Of a DNA stretch of 64,000 bases, positions 16,866 to 25,833 are shown in pieces. Origin of the DNA: Bacillus sp. FJAT-26390 (GTDB lineage: Bacteria > Bacillota > Bacilli > Paenibacillales > Paenibacillaceae). The stretch lies in contig NZ_MAQX01000036.1 of assembly GCF_001682865.1 (NCBI RefSeq), positions 124,001 through 188,000 on the forward strand, in the 5' to 3' direction. Made by a program: the position numbers and the translations under genes. Under the pieces are notes generated by a model that was not told where the DNA came from, searched no databases, and saw only the letters and a program-made list of their open reading frames with translations. The number at the start of each line of letters is the position of its first letter. Position 1 is the first letter of the stretch.

Positions 16866-17366
16866 TTATTTTTGTCCTTGCATGCGGCGCTGCGTCATGT
16901 AGTCATTTTCGTAGTAGGCCAATTCGTCACGCAGTTCCTCGAAAATTTTTGAAACGTTAAGTACGATATCGCGGGAGTCGCGGCTCGGTTTGAAACGGAA
17001 ACGAATTGCATCTTGACCGGTATACGCGTAACGGCCATCCTCGGAATAACACTCATTCTTCGGGTAGAAAAACGCGCTTACGCATTGATGGTAAACCTCA
17101 TACAGCACCCGTTCCGCATAATCTGTATCAAAATTGGGGCGTCTGAGCAAAACTCCCAGTTTTTCAACCGCGACTTCAGAAAACACCAATAAATGTCTCA
17201 AATCGGATAATAGTCCTTTATAGAACGTTTGTGCTTCTTCACCTTGATCATCATTAGTTAATGTAAGCAGAGAATTGTTATTCAGAAACGGTTCAAGTTG
17301 ATTTACCGCATCCTTTAGCTTCGTTCGAGTTGAATCAGTTAGCGATTTGACGTTAGCAGATGGCAT
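16866..17366 (-). CDS. DUF3907 (YpuI-like) protein
   Basis: 166 residues from the ATG at 17366, which follows AAAGGGGAA; the longer frame to 17432 has no ribosome site. The soluble, helical N-terminal part is followed by YPKNECYSEDGRYAYTGQDAIRFR and a basic, coiled C-terminus, matching the DUF3907/YpuI family of Bacillales. YpuI has no firmly assigned function. No signal peptide or membrane helix. It lies upstream of the DUF1540 gene on the same strand but is separated from it by the hairpin at 16812-16856. Confidence 0.8.
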   Translation of the reverse strand: MPSANVKSLTDSTRTKLKDAVNQLEPFLNNNSLLTLTNDDQGEEAQTFYKGLLSDLRHLLVFSEVAVEKLGVLLRRPNFDTDYAERVLYEVYHQCVSAFFYPKNECYSEDGRYAYTGQDAIRFRFKPSRDSRDIVLNVSKIFEELRDELAYYENDYMTQRRMQGQK

Positions 17367-17423
17367 ATAGGTAGTTCCCCTTTCATAGTCCAAACACACG
17401 TAAAAACTACAGTCATCAATATC

Positions 17424-17450
17424 GTACCACAAATTACATGGAAGTGGTAC
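17424..17450. repeat. Inverted repeat in a divergent promoter region
   Basis: GTACCAC (17424-17430) and GTGGTAC (17444-17450) are perfect inverted arms 13 bases apart, between the divergent DUF3907 and subtilase genes. A regulator operator is possible; no matching regulator is next to it. Confidence 0.4.
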
Positions 17451-17547
17451 TGGCGATTGACTCTTTTGTCCGCATATTTTCCGCTTTGAAACCCGAACCT
17501 ATAGATTAGACACAGCCCAATTAGAACGATCAATGGAGGTTTCAAGC

Positions 17548-19395
17548 ATGTCTAGAAAATGGATTGGTGCCCTTACAATTTTAGCCTTAGCTGCACTGCT
17601 TATACCTACAACGTCAATATTTGCTCCAAAGGATGTCAAAAAAACGCCTCAAAGCTCAAGCTTCTCTGTTAAGCGTGAGCACACGCTCAAAATGGCTACC
17701 CTACAAAATGACATGAAGGCAACTTCCATGCTTTGCACAACGGAATGTTCCAAAGATTTTCAAAAGCTTATGAGCACAAGCATGGGCTCCAAACCAGCAG
17801 CAGATGAAAAAATCAAGCAAATGATGCACGAGCACATGCACATGTCCTATATTAGCTGGATTTCCGGCAAACGCAGCGTTAACCGCGGTACATTGCCCGC
17901 CACGGAAAAAGGCCAAGTCGAAACGTATGTCGCCGAGGCCAAAGCACAAGTAAGCAAAGGCGCAAAATATGAATCGCCTGCCTTCACAGCGAAAAACGGC
18001 AGTCGCTACATGGTGCTTGGCGTGCCTGATTCCAAGCACGCCAGCATCGGGGTTGTCGGCGTCATTAAGCAGGATATTGTAAAGTCTGTCGAGAAGCACC
18101 AATTGCGTAATCTCAGGCTTGTTCCATATCCAGCCGAAGGCAATTACAAAATTGAATCCGTGAAGCCGAACTCAACGACCGATACGACGGTCCGCACCGG
18201 CGAAGACAATGGCAATGCCAGCCACTATCATGTACGCGATGTCGTTGTCCATTTCACTAAGCCGCTTACTCCGGACGAGCTTGATCGCGTGAAGAAGGAC
18301 ATCCGCGCCGAATCGGTCAAGCAAGTCGGAGATACGTTTATATTCCGCTCCAAAAACATTGAAACGGATCAGCTTGTCCAATATTTCAAGCAATCTTGGA
18401 ATACCGAATATACAGAGCCGCATTACCTGTATATGACGAATGAAACAACTGATGCCATCATTCCAAACGACTCGCTCTATTCGGAATACCAATGGAATTT
18501 ACCGTCCATCGAAACCGAGAAGGGCTGGAATGTATCCAAGGGCAATGACCAAGTTATCATTGCTGTGCTTGATACCGGCGTGCAAAGCAATCACCCTGAT
18601 TTAAAGGGAAAAATTACGAAAGGCACCAATATCGTTAATGAAGGAGCAGACCCGGATGATGATGTAGGCCATGGTACGCATGTATCAGGCATTATCGGAG
18701 CCGTCGTTAACAATGGCGAGGGTGTGGCCGGACTATCCTGGTATAACAAAATTATGCCGGTCAAGGTACTCGACAGCAGCGGTGCAGGCTCTACCTATTC
18801 CGTTGCCCAAGGAATCATTTGGGCGGTTGACCACGGCGCCAAAGTCATTAACATGAGCTTAGGCAACTATGCGCAGGCTGACTTCCTTCACGACGCCATA
18901 AAATATGCTTATGAGCATGACGTCGTTATGATCGCTGCCAGCGGTAATGATAATACGGATCGCCCAGGCTATCCTGCTGCTTATCCGGAGGTATTCGCTG
19001 TCGCTGCAACGAACAGCAGCAAGGAGAAAGCTTCCTTCTCCAACTATGGCGACTACATTGACGTTGCCGCGCCAGGCGACAGCATAGCGAGCACCTATCC
19101 AGGCAGTCAGTACGCAGCGCTATCAGGCACTTCTATGGCAAGCCCGCATGTTGCGGCACTTGCAGGTTTGATCCGTTCCGTCAATCCGGCGCTGTCCAAT
19201 GTCGAGGTCATGGAGATTATGCGTAAATCAGCGATTGATTTAGGAGATAAAGGCAAGGACAACTATTTTGGCTATGGCGAGATCGATGTCGACAAAGCGC
19301 TTCACGCTGCTTCAAAATTCGGAGGCGCTCTTCAAACCTATCCGGATCAAGTTAAACGCAGGCTGGATCACATCGTAACGAAATACGAGCATTAA
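17548..19395 (+). CDS. Secreted subtilisin-like serine protease (S8)
   Basis: 615 residues. The ATG at 17548 was chosen because GGAGG lies 7 bases upstream; it gives an N-terminus MSRKWIGALTILALAALLIP, a clear signal peptide or signal anchor. Residues about 295-590 are the S8 catalytic domain with Asp342 in VLDTGV, His378 in GHGTHVSG, oxyanion Asn467 in AASGND and Ser529 in GTSMASPH. Residues about 220-290 resemble an N-terminal pro-domain (VHFTKPLTPDELDRVKKD). The stretch 45-200 is extra: it has a CTTEC motif and a pattern resembling an extracellular Cache/PDC sensor fold (SPAFTAKNGSRYMVLGVPDS), which is an inference. It should degrade extracellular protein after maturation. Confidence 0.92.
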   Translation: MSRKWIGALTILALAALLIPTTSIFAPKDVKKTPQSSSFSVKREHTLKMATLQNDMKATSMLCTTECSKDFQKLMSTSMGSKPAADEKIKQMMHEHMHMSYISWISGKRSVNRGTLPATEKGQVETYVAEAKAQVSKGAKYESPAFTAKNGSRYMVLGVPDSKHASIGVVGVIKQDIVKSVEKHQLRNLRLVPYPAEGNYKIESVKPNSTTDTTVRTGEDNGNASHYHVRDVVVHFTKPLTPDELDRVKKDIRAESVKQVGDTFIFRSKNIETDQLVQYFKQSWNTEYTEPHYLYMTNETTDAIIPNDSLYSEYQWNLPSIETEKGWNVSKGNDQVIIAVLDTGVQSNHPDLKGKITKGTNIVNEGADPDDDVGHGTHVSGIIGAVVNNGEGVAGLSWYNKIMPVKVLDSSGAGSTYSVAQGIIWAVDHGAKVINMSLGNYAQADFLHDAIKYAYEHDVVMIAASGNDNTDRPGYPAAYPEVFAVAATNSSKEKASFSNYGDYIDVAAPGDSIASTYPGSQYAALSGTSMASPHVAALAGLIRSVNPALSNVEVMEIMRKSAIDLGDKGKDNYFGYGEIDVDKALHAASKFGGALQTYPDQVKRRLDHIVTKYEH

Positions 19396-19411
19396 GTTCT
19401 TTAAACAATAA

Positions 19412-19437
19412 AGCACCCATCGCATGCGATGGGTGCT
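19412..19437. terminator. 26-bp perfect palindrome, bidirectional terminator
   Basis: AGCACCCATCGCA followed by its exact complement. On the plus strand it is followed by CTTTGTTATT after the subtilase gene; on the minus strand TTTATTGTTT follows, downstream of the RNase P RNA. Both T-tracts are imperfect, but position and stem strength argue for a shared terminator. Confidence 0.75.
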
Positions 19438-19465
19438 CTTTGTTATTATAGTTAGTTAGGTCGTG

Positions 19466-19875
19466 CGGAAAGTTTGCCGTAAGCCGGGTTCTGTACTTCT
19501 GGTGGTCCAAACGGGAACGACCCTCCCACGATGAAGCGACAATCATCTATCTAGGCCGCACATTGCTATACGGCTCCAGCAACCAACCCGGACGCGCCTC
19601 AGGCTAAGGCTGCAGCTTAGGGGCTGCGGCGTCCTCTCGGTCTTGCTCCAGATGGGGTTTACCAGGAACATAGTCACCTATGCTCCTCGTGGTCTCTTAC
19701 ACCACGGTTCCACCCTTACCTGTACCGGCTCTAAAGCCGGCCATCGGCGGTCCATTTCTGTGGCACTATCCTTCAGCTCGCGCTGACTGGACGTTATCCA
19801 GCATCCTGCCCTGCGGAGCCCGGACTTTCCTCTCGCGGCAACAAGGCCGCCAGCGATTGTCTGTCAAACTTTCCG
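19466..19875 (-). ncRNA. rnpB: RNase P RNA, type A layout
   Basis: About 410 bases. The ends CGGAAAGTTTG and CAAACTTTCCG form P1. Conserved landmarks in order on the minus strand: ACAATCGC near the 5' end, AGAGGAAAGTCCGGGCTCC (P4 side), AGGGCAGG, ACAGAAA, CCGCCGATGGCC, GGTAAGGGTGGAA, GGTAAGAGACCACG, TGGTAAACCCC, GGAGCAAGACCGAGAGG, and near the 3' end CTAGATAGATGATTGTC and CAGAACCCGGCTTACGGC. This order follows the type A (E. coli-like) consensus and lacks the B. subtilis type B landmarks such as CCATGCTCGCAC and the P5.1/P15.1 region. It is the catalytic part of the enzyme that cuts the 5' leader from pre-tRNAs. It is flanked by its own promoter and a palindromic terminator. Confidence 0.95.
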
Positions 19876-19886
19876 TAGCGTCGATA

Positions 19887-19915
19887 AGTATACAAGATAT
19901 TTCACAAAAGTTCAA
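19887..19915 (-). promoter_or_regulatory. Sigma-A promoter of rnpB
   Basis: Minus-strand TTGAAC (19910-19915), 17-base spacer, TATACT (19887-19892). Transcription would begin about 7 bases downstream, near 19880, matching the mapped 5' end of the RNA by its P1 stem. Confidence 0.8.
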
Positions 19916-19960
19916 CCCTATAGTAAATGCCAACTTCGCCAAACGAACTTTAAATGAGTT

Positions 19961-21082
19961 TTATACAAAGGTAAAGGGCTCTGTATTCAGTGTTGAAGCG
20001 ATCACTTCTGTTTCTGATTTGCTGCTCGCAAGCTGCTTGCTTAGCCAATCCGCAACCTGCTGCTTCATAACCTTCTCGATGTTATGGCCAGGATCAATAA
20101 TAGTCATGCCTGCCGCAAGCGCGTCATGCGCCGTATGGTAATCGATATCTCCGGTTATAAGCACATCCGCACCGGCAAAAACCGCATGCCGCACATACCG
20201 GGCGCCCGAGCCGCCAAGCACAGCAGCCTTCCGCACGACGCGGTCAAGCGGTCCGACGACGCGAACTGCCGGCACATCAAATATTTGCTTAGCCTGCTCA
20301 GCAAGCTCTCCAAGCGTCACAGGCTGCACAAGCTTGCCTGCTCGGCCTAGACCAAATGAACGGCCTTTCAAATCAATTGGATAAAGATCATAAGCAACCT
20401 CTTCGTAAGGGTGCGCCTTCAGCATCGCTTGCACCGTTTTGCGGTGAACGCTGTAGGGAACGATCGTCTCAATTCGGATCTCATCAACCTGCTCCAGCTT
20501 GCCTTGCGCTCCGAAAAAAGGCGTTGTACCCGGCCCGGGAACAAATGTGCCAGTCCCTTTTATGTTGAAGCTGCAATTGCTGTAATTGCCGATCTCGCCT
20601 GCGCCTGCGCGCCAAATCGCTTCCAGCACTTGCTCTTGATGGCTCTCCGGGACAAATACGACAAGCTTGTAAAGCTTATCCGTATGGACCTCCTCTAAGC
20701 ATTGGCGCCCTTCTGGAACGATACCGATAAGATCAGCAAGCCAATCATTAATGCCTCCGTCCGCTACATCGAGATTCGTATGCGAAATGTAAACCGCAAT
20801 GTCATTTTTGATAAGCTTCTCATATAAGCGTCCGGCAGCCGTCGACGTATCAAGCTTAGCCAGCGGGCGATAAATAATCGCATGATGCGCGATGATCAGC
20901 TCAGCGCCATGTTCAATCGCTTCATCTACGACAGCGTCGGTAACATCAAGCGCAACCAGAATCTTCGTAATCGGCTTATTTAATGTGCCGAGCTGAAGCC
21001 CTATTTTATCATTTTCAACCGCATAGTGCTTTGGAGCAAGCTGCTCCATCAGCTGAATTACGGTTTGACCGTGGGCAAACAT
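19961..21082 (-). CDS. Nif3-like dinuclear metal centre protein (YqfO type)
   Basis: 373 residues, the long form with a PII/CutA-like insert in the middle (about residues 130-240: KLVVFVPESHQEQVLEAIWRAGAGEIGNYSNC). Metal ligands expected for the family are in LIIAHHAIIYRP near residue 65, SHTNLD near 100 and, at the C-terminal side, GDIDYHTAHDA near 315. The family is widespread and often annotated as a GTP cyclohydrolase-like protein, but its role is not settled. The ATG at 21082 follows GAGGAGG and lies 25 bases inside the end of trmK, so the two are coupled, as in other Bacillales. Confidence 0.92.
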   Translation of the reverse strand: MFAHGQTVIQLMEQLAPKHYAVENDKIGLQLGTLNKPITKILVALDVTDAVVDEAIEHGAELIIAHHAIIYRPLAKLDTSTAAGRLYEKLIKNDIAVYISHTNLDVADGGINDWLADLIGIVPEGRQCLEEVHTDKLYKLVVFVPESHQEQVLEAIWRAGAGEIGNYSNCSFNIKGTGTFVPGPGTTPFFGAQGKLEQVDEIRIETIVPYSVHRKTVQAMLKAHPYEEVAYDLYPIDLKGRSFGLGRAGKLVQPVTLGELAEQAKQIFDVPAVRVVGPLDRVVRKAAVLGGSGARYVRHAVFAGADVLITGDIDYHTAHDALAAGMTIIDPGHNIEKVMKQQVADWLSKQLASSKSETEVIASTLNTEPFTFV

Positions 21083-21831
21083 AACAAAACCTCCTCAATC
21101 ACATGCTTCTCCGCCAAAAATTGTTCACGCTTGCTAGCGGACTCCGGTAGCTCAGAGCCGGCAAGCTGCTCGCAAATGCGATCAAGCTTATTTAGCTCAT
21201 GGCGCCACTTTTTGAACAGCTCCGGCTTTGGATCACGTAGCAAATAAGGCCCCATTTGCTTCAATACTTTAAAAATCGTATCCGTCTCAAGGCTAAGCTT
21301 CAAGAAGCTTCCATCATACAGCTCGCTATTGCGACTTTTGGCATCCGAAGCCTTGATCGCATGCATAACCTCATAGATTTTACCGTCTTCCTCAAGGATA
21401 CTCTCCGCGGTTAACTGCCAGTCATGCAAAAGCAGCCATTCGCGCACCGCTTCCTCCCCAACGTTGGGCTGCAGCACTAGCTCCTTAACCCCTTCAAGCT
21501 TCCCTGCTGCCCGTCCAGCCTCGAGAATGGAGCTCATTAGGCTGCCGCCCATCCCGGCAATTGTGACGGTGTCAGCTTCGCCAGGCTGCAGCACGTTTAA
21601 TCCATCGCCTTGGCGAACGGTTAGGCGGGCAGTTAAGCCGGCGTCAGCGCCTTGTTTTCTTGCAGCCTCGAAGGGACCAAGATTTAGTTCCCCTGCAATC
21701 GCAGAAGGACATTTATCGATTTGAAGCAAATAAACCGGAAGCATCGCATGATCGGAGCCGATGTCAGCGACACGCGAGCCTGTCGTTACATAATCCGCAA
21801 TACGCTGCAGACGTCTTGAAAGTTTTAACAT
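21058..21831 (-). CDS. trmK: tRNA (adenine(22)-N1)-methyltransferase
   Basis: 257 residues from the ATG at 21831, which overlaps the stop of the upstream gene as TAATG. Class I SAM methyltransferase with motif I RVADIGSDHAMLPVYLL near residue 25 and the catalytic-region motif VTIAGMGGSLM near residue 95, both typical of TrmK/YqfN. It methylates N1 of A22 in bacterial tRNAs. The gene pair trmK-nif3 downstream of sigA is the B. subtilis order. The frame extends upstream 7 codons to 21852, but the overlap argues for the internal ATG. Confidence 0.93.
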   Translation of the reverse strand: MLKLSRRLQRIADYVTTGSRVADIGSDHAMLPVYLLQIDKCPSAIAGELNLGPFEAARKQGADAGLTARLTVRQGDGLNVLQPGEADTVTIAGMGGSLMSSILEAGRAAGKLEGVKELVLQPNVGEEAVREWLLLHDWQLTAESILEEDGKIYEVMHAIKASDAKSRNSELYDGSFLKLSLETDTIFKVLKQMGPYLLRDPKPELFKKWRHELNKLDRICEQLAGSELPESASKREQFLAEKHVIEEVLLCLPTVKP

Positions 21832-22667
21832 TATACAACCCACACCATCCATTTTTTTCGCATAGAAAATAATAATATCCCGCCGACTGCAATTTTTATG
21901 ATGAGCTGCAACTGCAGTAGAATAGCATCATCTACAAACATCATCGCATAAAGCTCAGGCATAAACCAAACGAGCGCACAAGTCAAGAATAGTACCGCGG
22001 ACACCTGCTTCGACCACCGGTTGACAAACCAGCTGCTCCAGCCGAACAAACAAGCGATCGGAAGCCAGTAAAGCTGAACTTCATACCATTTGGAATGCTC
22101 CATGAATTGCGACAGCAGCCAAGCGTAAACGAGCAGAGCAGCCAGCCAGCCACACAGATGCAAAATGGGAATGCGCGCTGCAATGCCATAAATGACCCAA
22201 AAGAGCGAGCAGAAAGCAAGCAGCCCCGTTTTCCAGCCCCATTGATCCAGGCCGTGGACGTTCAGCATATACAATCCGCCGCCTAAAATCAAAAGCATGC
22301 CCGTGCTCGTTATGGCCAATCCAGCCGCTTCATTCCGCTTGCGAAGCCGTTGCCCAATCCTTAGAAAAACGCCCGCTCCGCCTATCACGACAGCCATTTG
22401 CAATAAAGGATGAAATTCGTTAAAATAAAGCACAACAAAGGAAATTAAGGTAAAAGTTCCAAATGTAAGCAGCCATTGCATGCCCGTTGCTCTTGAAACA
22501 GCAGCAATCGCTTTTCCTACTGTATGATGCTGTTCTTTGGTTGTATGGATCGTTTCTTGATCAGCATATAAATTCAGCAGAAAGTCACAATATTGATCCG
22601 GCAGCAGCTTGCTTCTCCGCCAGTGATCAATTTCTTTCACGATAATTTGCCGACGATCCTGATTCAT
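21831..22667 (-). CDS. DUF2157-like polytopic membrane protein
   Basis: 278 residues. The N-terminal 60 residues are soluble (IVKEIDHWRRSKLLPDQYCDFLLNLY), the usual DUF2157 opening; then about seven to eight hydrophobic helices fill the rest. No catalytic motif is recognisable and the function is unknown. It lies between sigA and trmK, and its stop TAA overlaps the trmK start, so it is the first gene of a three-gene unit with trmK and nif3. B. subtilis has other genes in this position, so this is a lineage-specific insertion. Confidence 0.78.
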   Translation of the reverse strand: MNQDRRQIIVKEIDHWRRSKLLPDQYCDFLLNLYADQETIHTTKEQHHTVGKAIAAVSRATGMQWLLTFGTFTLISFVVLYFNEFHPLLQMAVVIGGAGVFLRIGQRLRKRNEAAGLAITSTGMLLILGGGLYMLNVHGLDQWGWKTGLLAFCSLFWVIYGIAARIPILHLCGWLAALLVYAWLLSQFMEHSKWYEVQLYWLPIACLFGWSSWFVNRWSKQVSAVLFLTCALVWFMPELYAMMFVDDAILLQLQLIIKIAVGGILLFSMRKKWMVWVV

Positions 22668-22734
22668 AGAATCCCGCTATCCTTTCGGTCGACTTGCCTA
22701 TCCACAAGTCCTTATGTATAAGGTCTGTTTCTTA

Positions 22735-22767
22735 GAAAAAAGACCTCGCTGCACGTGCAGAAAGGTC
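22735..22767 (-). terminator. Intrinsic terminator after sigA
   Basis: GACCTttCTGCAC and GTGCAGcgAGGTC form a stem with one internal mismatch pair set, followed by a run of T residues (22735-22741, read on the minus strand). It lies 23 bases after the sigA stop. Confidence 0.85.
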
Positions 22768-22789
22768 ACTATTGTATAACATAAAGTTT

Positions 22790-23920
22790 TTATTCGAGAA
22801 AATCCTTCAAACGTTTGCTGCGGCTTGGATGGCGCAGCTTGCGCAAAGCTTTAGCTTCAATTTGACGGATACGCTCGCGCGTAACGCCAAACACTTTGCC
22901 AACCTCTTCAAGCGTTCTAGTGCGGCCGTCATCAAGACCAAAGCGAAGACGCAGTACATTTTCTTCTCTCTCGGTCAAGGTGTCAAGCACATCCTCTAGC
23001 TGCTCTTTAAGGAGCTCGTATGCAGCAGCATCAGCTGGAGCAAGCGCTTCTTGGTCTTCAATGAAATCTCCAAGATGAGAATCATCTTCTTCCCCAATCG
23101 GAGTTTCCAGCGATACCGGTTCTTGCGCGATTTTCATAATCTCGCGAACCTTCTCGGTGCTAAGCTCCATCTCAGCAGCAATTTCCTCTGGCGTCGGTTC
23201 GCGTCCAAGTTCTTGAAGCAATTGACGGGAAACCCGGATCAGCTTATTAATCGTCTCAACCATATGAACCGGAATCCGGATCGTACGTGCTTGGTCAGCA
23301 ATCGCGCGAGTAATGGCTTGACGAATCCACCAAGTTGCGTACGTACTGAATTTAAAGCCCTTTTGGTGATCGAACTTCTCAACCGCTTTGATCAGACCCA
23401 TGTTGCCTTCTTGAATCAAATCAAGGAACAACATGCCTCTGCCGACATAACGTTTTGCGATACTGACCACGAGGCGCAGGTTTGCTTCCGCAAGTCTCCG
23501 CTTTGCTTCTTCGTCGCCATTCTCAATCCGTTGTGCAAGCTCAACCTCATCATCCGCAGAAAGAAGTGGAACTCGGCCGATTTCTTTTAAGTACATCCGT
23601 ACCGGATCATTAATTTTAATACCCGGTGGCAATGCAAGATCATCATCGAAATTGAAGTCGTCCTGCTCACGCTCTTGCTCTTCCCCTTGGGCTGCGAGTG
23701 GATTTTCTTCGTCGTTTTCGTTCAGTACCTCAATCCCAAAATCATCGAGCTGTTCGAAAAATTCATCAATTTGTTCAGGGTCTTGATCGAACGGAGCCAA
23801 CTTATCCATAATTTCTTTATACGTCAAAGAAGATCTCTTTTTACCTTGTTCGATCAATTGATCCTTCACATGATCCAGTTTTTGTTCGGTATCTAGTTCA
23901 GTATGTTGATCATTCGCCAT
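22790..23920 (-). CDS. sigA: RNA polymerase primary sigma factor
   Basis: 376 residues, the length of Bacillales SigA (RpoD). Acidic region 1.1 (residues about 1-95) precedes region 1.2/2 with YLKEIGRVPLL, LRLVVSIAKRYVGRGM and DLIQEGNMGLIKAVEKF, the -10 recognition helix FSTYATWWIRQAITRAIA, region 3 and the region 4 helix-turn-helix TLEEVGKVFGVTRERIRQIE for the -35 box. It directs RNA polymerase to housekeeping promoters. A strong GGGGGGAGGGAG site precedes it, and it lies 18 bases after dnaG in the classic dnaG-sigA operon. Confidence 0.98.
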   Translation of the reverse strand: MANDQHTELDTEQKLDHVKDQLIEQGKKRSSLTYKEIMDKLAPFDQDPEQIDEFFEQLDDFGIEVLNENDEENPLAAQGEEQEREQDDFNFDDDLALPPGIKINDPVRMYLKEIGRVPLLSADDEVELAQRIENGDEEAKRRLAEANLRLVVSIAKRYVGRGMLFLDLIQEGNMGLIKAVEKFDHQKGFKFSTYATWWIRQAITRAIADQARTIRIPVHMVETINKLIRVSRQLLQELGREPTPEEIAAEMELSTEKVREIMKIAQEPVSLETPIGEEDDSHLGDFIEDQEALAPADAAAYELLKEQLEDVLDTLTEREENVLRLRFGLDDGRTRTLEEVGKVFGVTRERIRQIEAKALRKLRHPSRSKRLKDFLE

Positions 23921-23938
23921 GTTCCGACTCCCTCCCCC

Positions 23939-25792
23939 CTAGAAACGATCTTCCTGTCGCCCTTTAAGCTGTCTCTCTAGGGTTATAATCTCACTTGCTA
24001 TTTGTGCTGCTGCCAAAAAATCGCCGGTACGCTCAGCACGTACCATCTCTTCCTTTTTGCGCTCGATATCCCGATATTGCGGTACTTTGATAATATCCTG
24101 GATATAAGCGTCCATTGTTGTTTCGTCGAACGGGAAGTCACCGTCCATCATCAGAATAGATGCAGCTGCGCGTTCTAATCGGTCGTCGTGCAGTGTTGCA
24201 ATAAATCGGCTGACATCCGGATCGTAGCCCTGTGCAAAATAAGCGTATAAATAAGCAGCAAGCGCTGCATGATCCTCCACATTAAACGCATCGCCCAGCC
24301 GTTCATGTACCGATTGAGCCACTTCCCTATCCCGCATCATAACATGCAGCAACCTTCGTTCGGCATGAGTGTAAGCGGGCATAAGAGTGGGCGGTCCAGA
24401 TTTTCTGGGCTTTTCATTCCTACCATTATTCCACGAATTGTCGTTATTATCCCCTTGCGGTTTCTTTTTTTGCAGCTCCTGTCTGATTTGGTGACAGTCC
24501 TGCTTCAAGGCGTCAAGGGAGATATCGAACTCGCGGGATATTTCTTTCAAGTAGACCTCGCGTTCCGTTGAAGAATCAAGCTCCGCAACAATTTGCACTG
24601 CTTCAAGCAGATAATTTTTTTTACCTTCTTCTTTTAGCAGTATATGGTTTTTCCTTGAATATATAAGCTTAAATTTTGTTACAGATACCGGTTGATCCAT
24701 GGTTTCTCGCAAGAATGCTTCCGGTCCATATTCGCTTATATAATCATCGGGATCCTTTCCTTTCGGAAGCATCGCCACCGATACTTTCAAGCCAGCGCTC
24801 TCTAGCATCGGAATTGATTTAAATGCTGCTGCTTGTCCTGCGTCATCTCCGTCATAGCATACAATAACCTCTTCAGCCTGCCGCTTAAGAATCGCGCAAT
24901 GCTCATCGGTCAAAGCCGTGCCCATCGTTGCAATTCCGTTTTTCACGCCTGCACTCCATGATTTGATGACGTCCATGTAGCCTTCAAACAATACGACTTG
25001 CTTGCTTTTGCGGATGGCTGGCCGCGCATAATGCAAGTTGTATAGTGTCCTGCTCTTCGTAAAAAGCATCGTCTCCGAGGTATTCAAGTATTTCGGCTGT
25101 CCTTCGCCTATAATGCGACCCGCAAACGCGGTAGCTTTGCCGTCTCGATCCCATATCGGAAACATGATGCGATTGCGAAACCGATCCACATACCCGCTCC
25201 CGTCTGATTTAGCCGAAAGCAATCCGCCTTTTTCCATTAAAGCCAAATCAAAGCCGCGATTCGTTAGAAACCGAGCCAGCAAGTCCCACTCCTCAGGAGC
25301 ATAACCGATCATGAAATGATCGATCAGCTTATCGGTGAGTCCGCGTTCCCGCAAATACTGCTTTGCAGCTTGTCCTTGCTTCGTATTATTGAGCACATGA
25401 TGGTATAGCTTAATGGTCAGCTCATGCGCCTCAATGATCTTGGCTCGATCCGCATCATGCGGCGTCGATTTGCCCCCGTCGGGCGTTGCCCAAGTGACGG
25501 GCATTCCTGCGTCAGAAGCGAGCACGCGTACCGCCTCAGGAAATGAATAACCTTCCATTTCCTCAACAAAGCGAATGACGTTGCCGCCTTTGCCGCAGCC
25601 ATAGCAATGGTAAATTTGGAGCTCCGGCGTAACCGTAAACGAGGGAGTCTTCTCCGAATGGAACGGACATAACCCCTTCATATATTTGCCGTGCTTCGTG
25701 AGATGAACATATTTCCCGACCGTCTCTACGATGTCATAATGCTTGCGTACCGCATCAATGACCTCTTCCGGTATTTTATTACCGTATGTCAT
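23939..25792 (-). CDS. dnaG: DNA primase
   Basis: 617 residues. N-terminal CHC2 zinc finger with C-x2-H (CPFHSEKTPSF) and C-x2-C (CYGCGKGG), then the RNA polymerase core and TOPRIM fold with Glu in VVLFEGYMDVI near residue 268 and the acidic DGDDAG near residue 315, then a charged linker rich in Asn and Lys (residues about 430-455) and a helical C-terminal helicase-binding domain. It makes RNA primers at the fork. Start ATG at 25792. Upstream is the UPF0178 gene on the same strand, as in other Firmicutes. Confidence 0.98.
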   Translation of the reverse strand: MTYGNKIPEEVIDAVRKHYDIVETVGKYVHLTKHGKYMKGLCPFHSEKTPSFTVTPELQIYHCYGCGKGGNVIRFVEEMEGYSFPEAVRVLASDAGMPVTWATPDGGKSTPHDADRAKIIEAHELTIKLYHHVLNNTKQGQAAKQYLRERGLTDKLIDHFMIGYAPEEWDLLARFLTNRGFDLALMEKGGLLSAKSDGSGYVDRFRNRIMFPIWDRDGKATAFAGRIIGEGQPKYLNTSETMLFTKSRTLYNLHYARPAIRKSKQVVLFEGYMDVIKSWSAGVKNGIATMGTALTDEHCAILKRQAEEVIVCYDGDDAGQAAAFKSIPMLESAGLKVSVAMLPKGKDPDDYISEYGPEAFLRETMDQPVSVTKFKLIYSRKNHILLKEEGKKNYLLEAVQIVAELDSSTEREVYLKEISREFDISLDALKQDCHQIRQELQKKKPQGDNNDNSWNNGRNEKPRKSGPPTLMPAYTHAERRLLHVMMRDREVAQSVHERLGDAFNVEDHAALAAYLYAYFAQGYDPDVSRFIATLHDDRLERAAASILMMDGDFPFDETTMDAYIQDIIKVPQYRDIERKKEEMVRAERTGDFLAAAQIASEIITLERQLKGRQEDRF

Positions 25793-25833
25793 CGTTCATC
25801 ACCTTCATCCTAGTAACACGTAAATAATATTCG

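Noticed and set aside
19680..20141. 153-residue plus-strand frame across rnpB
   Set aside because: It is the reverse side of the RNase P RNA gene and of nif3; no protein features.
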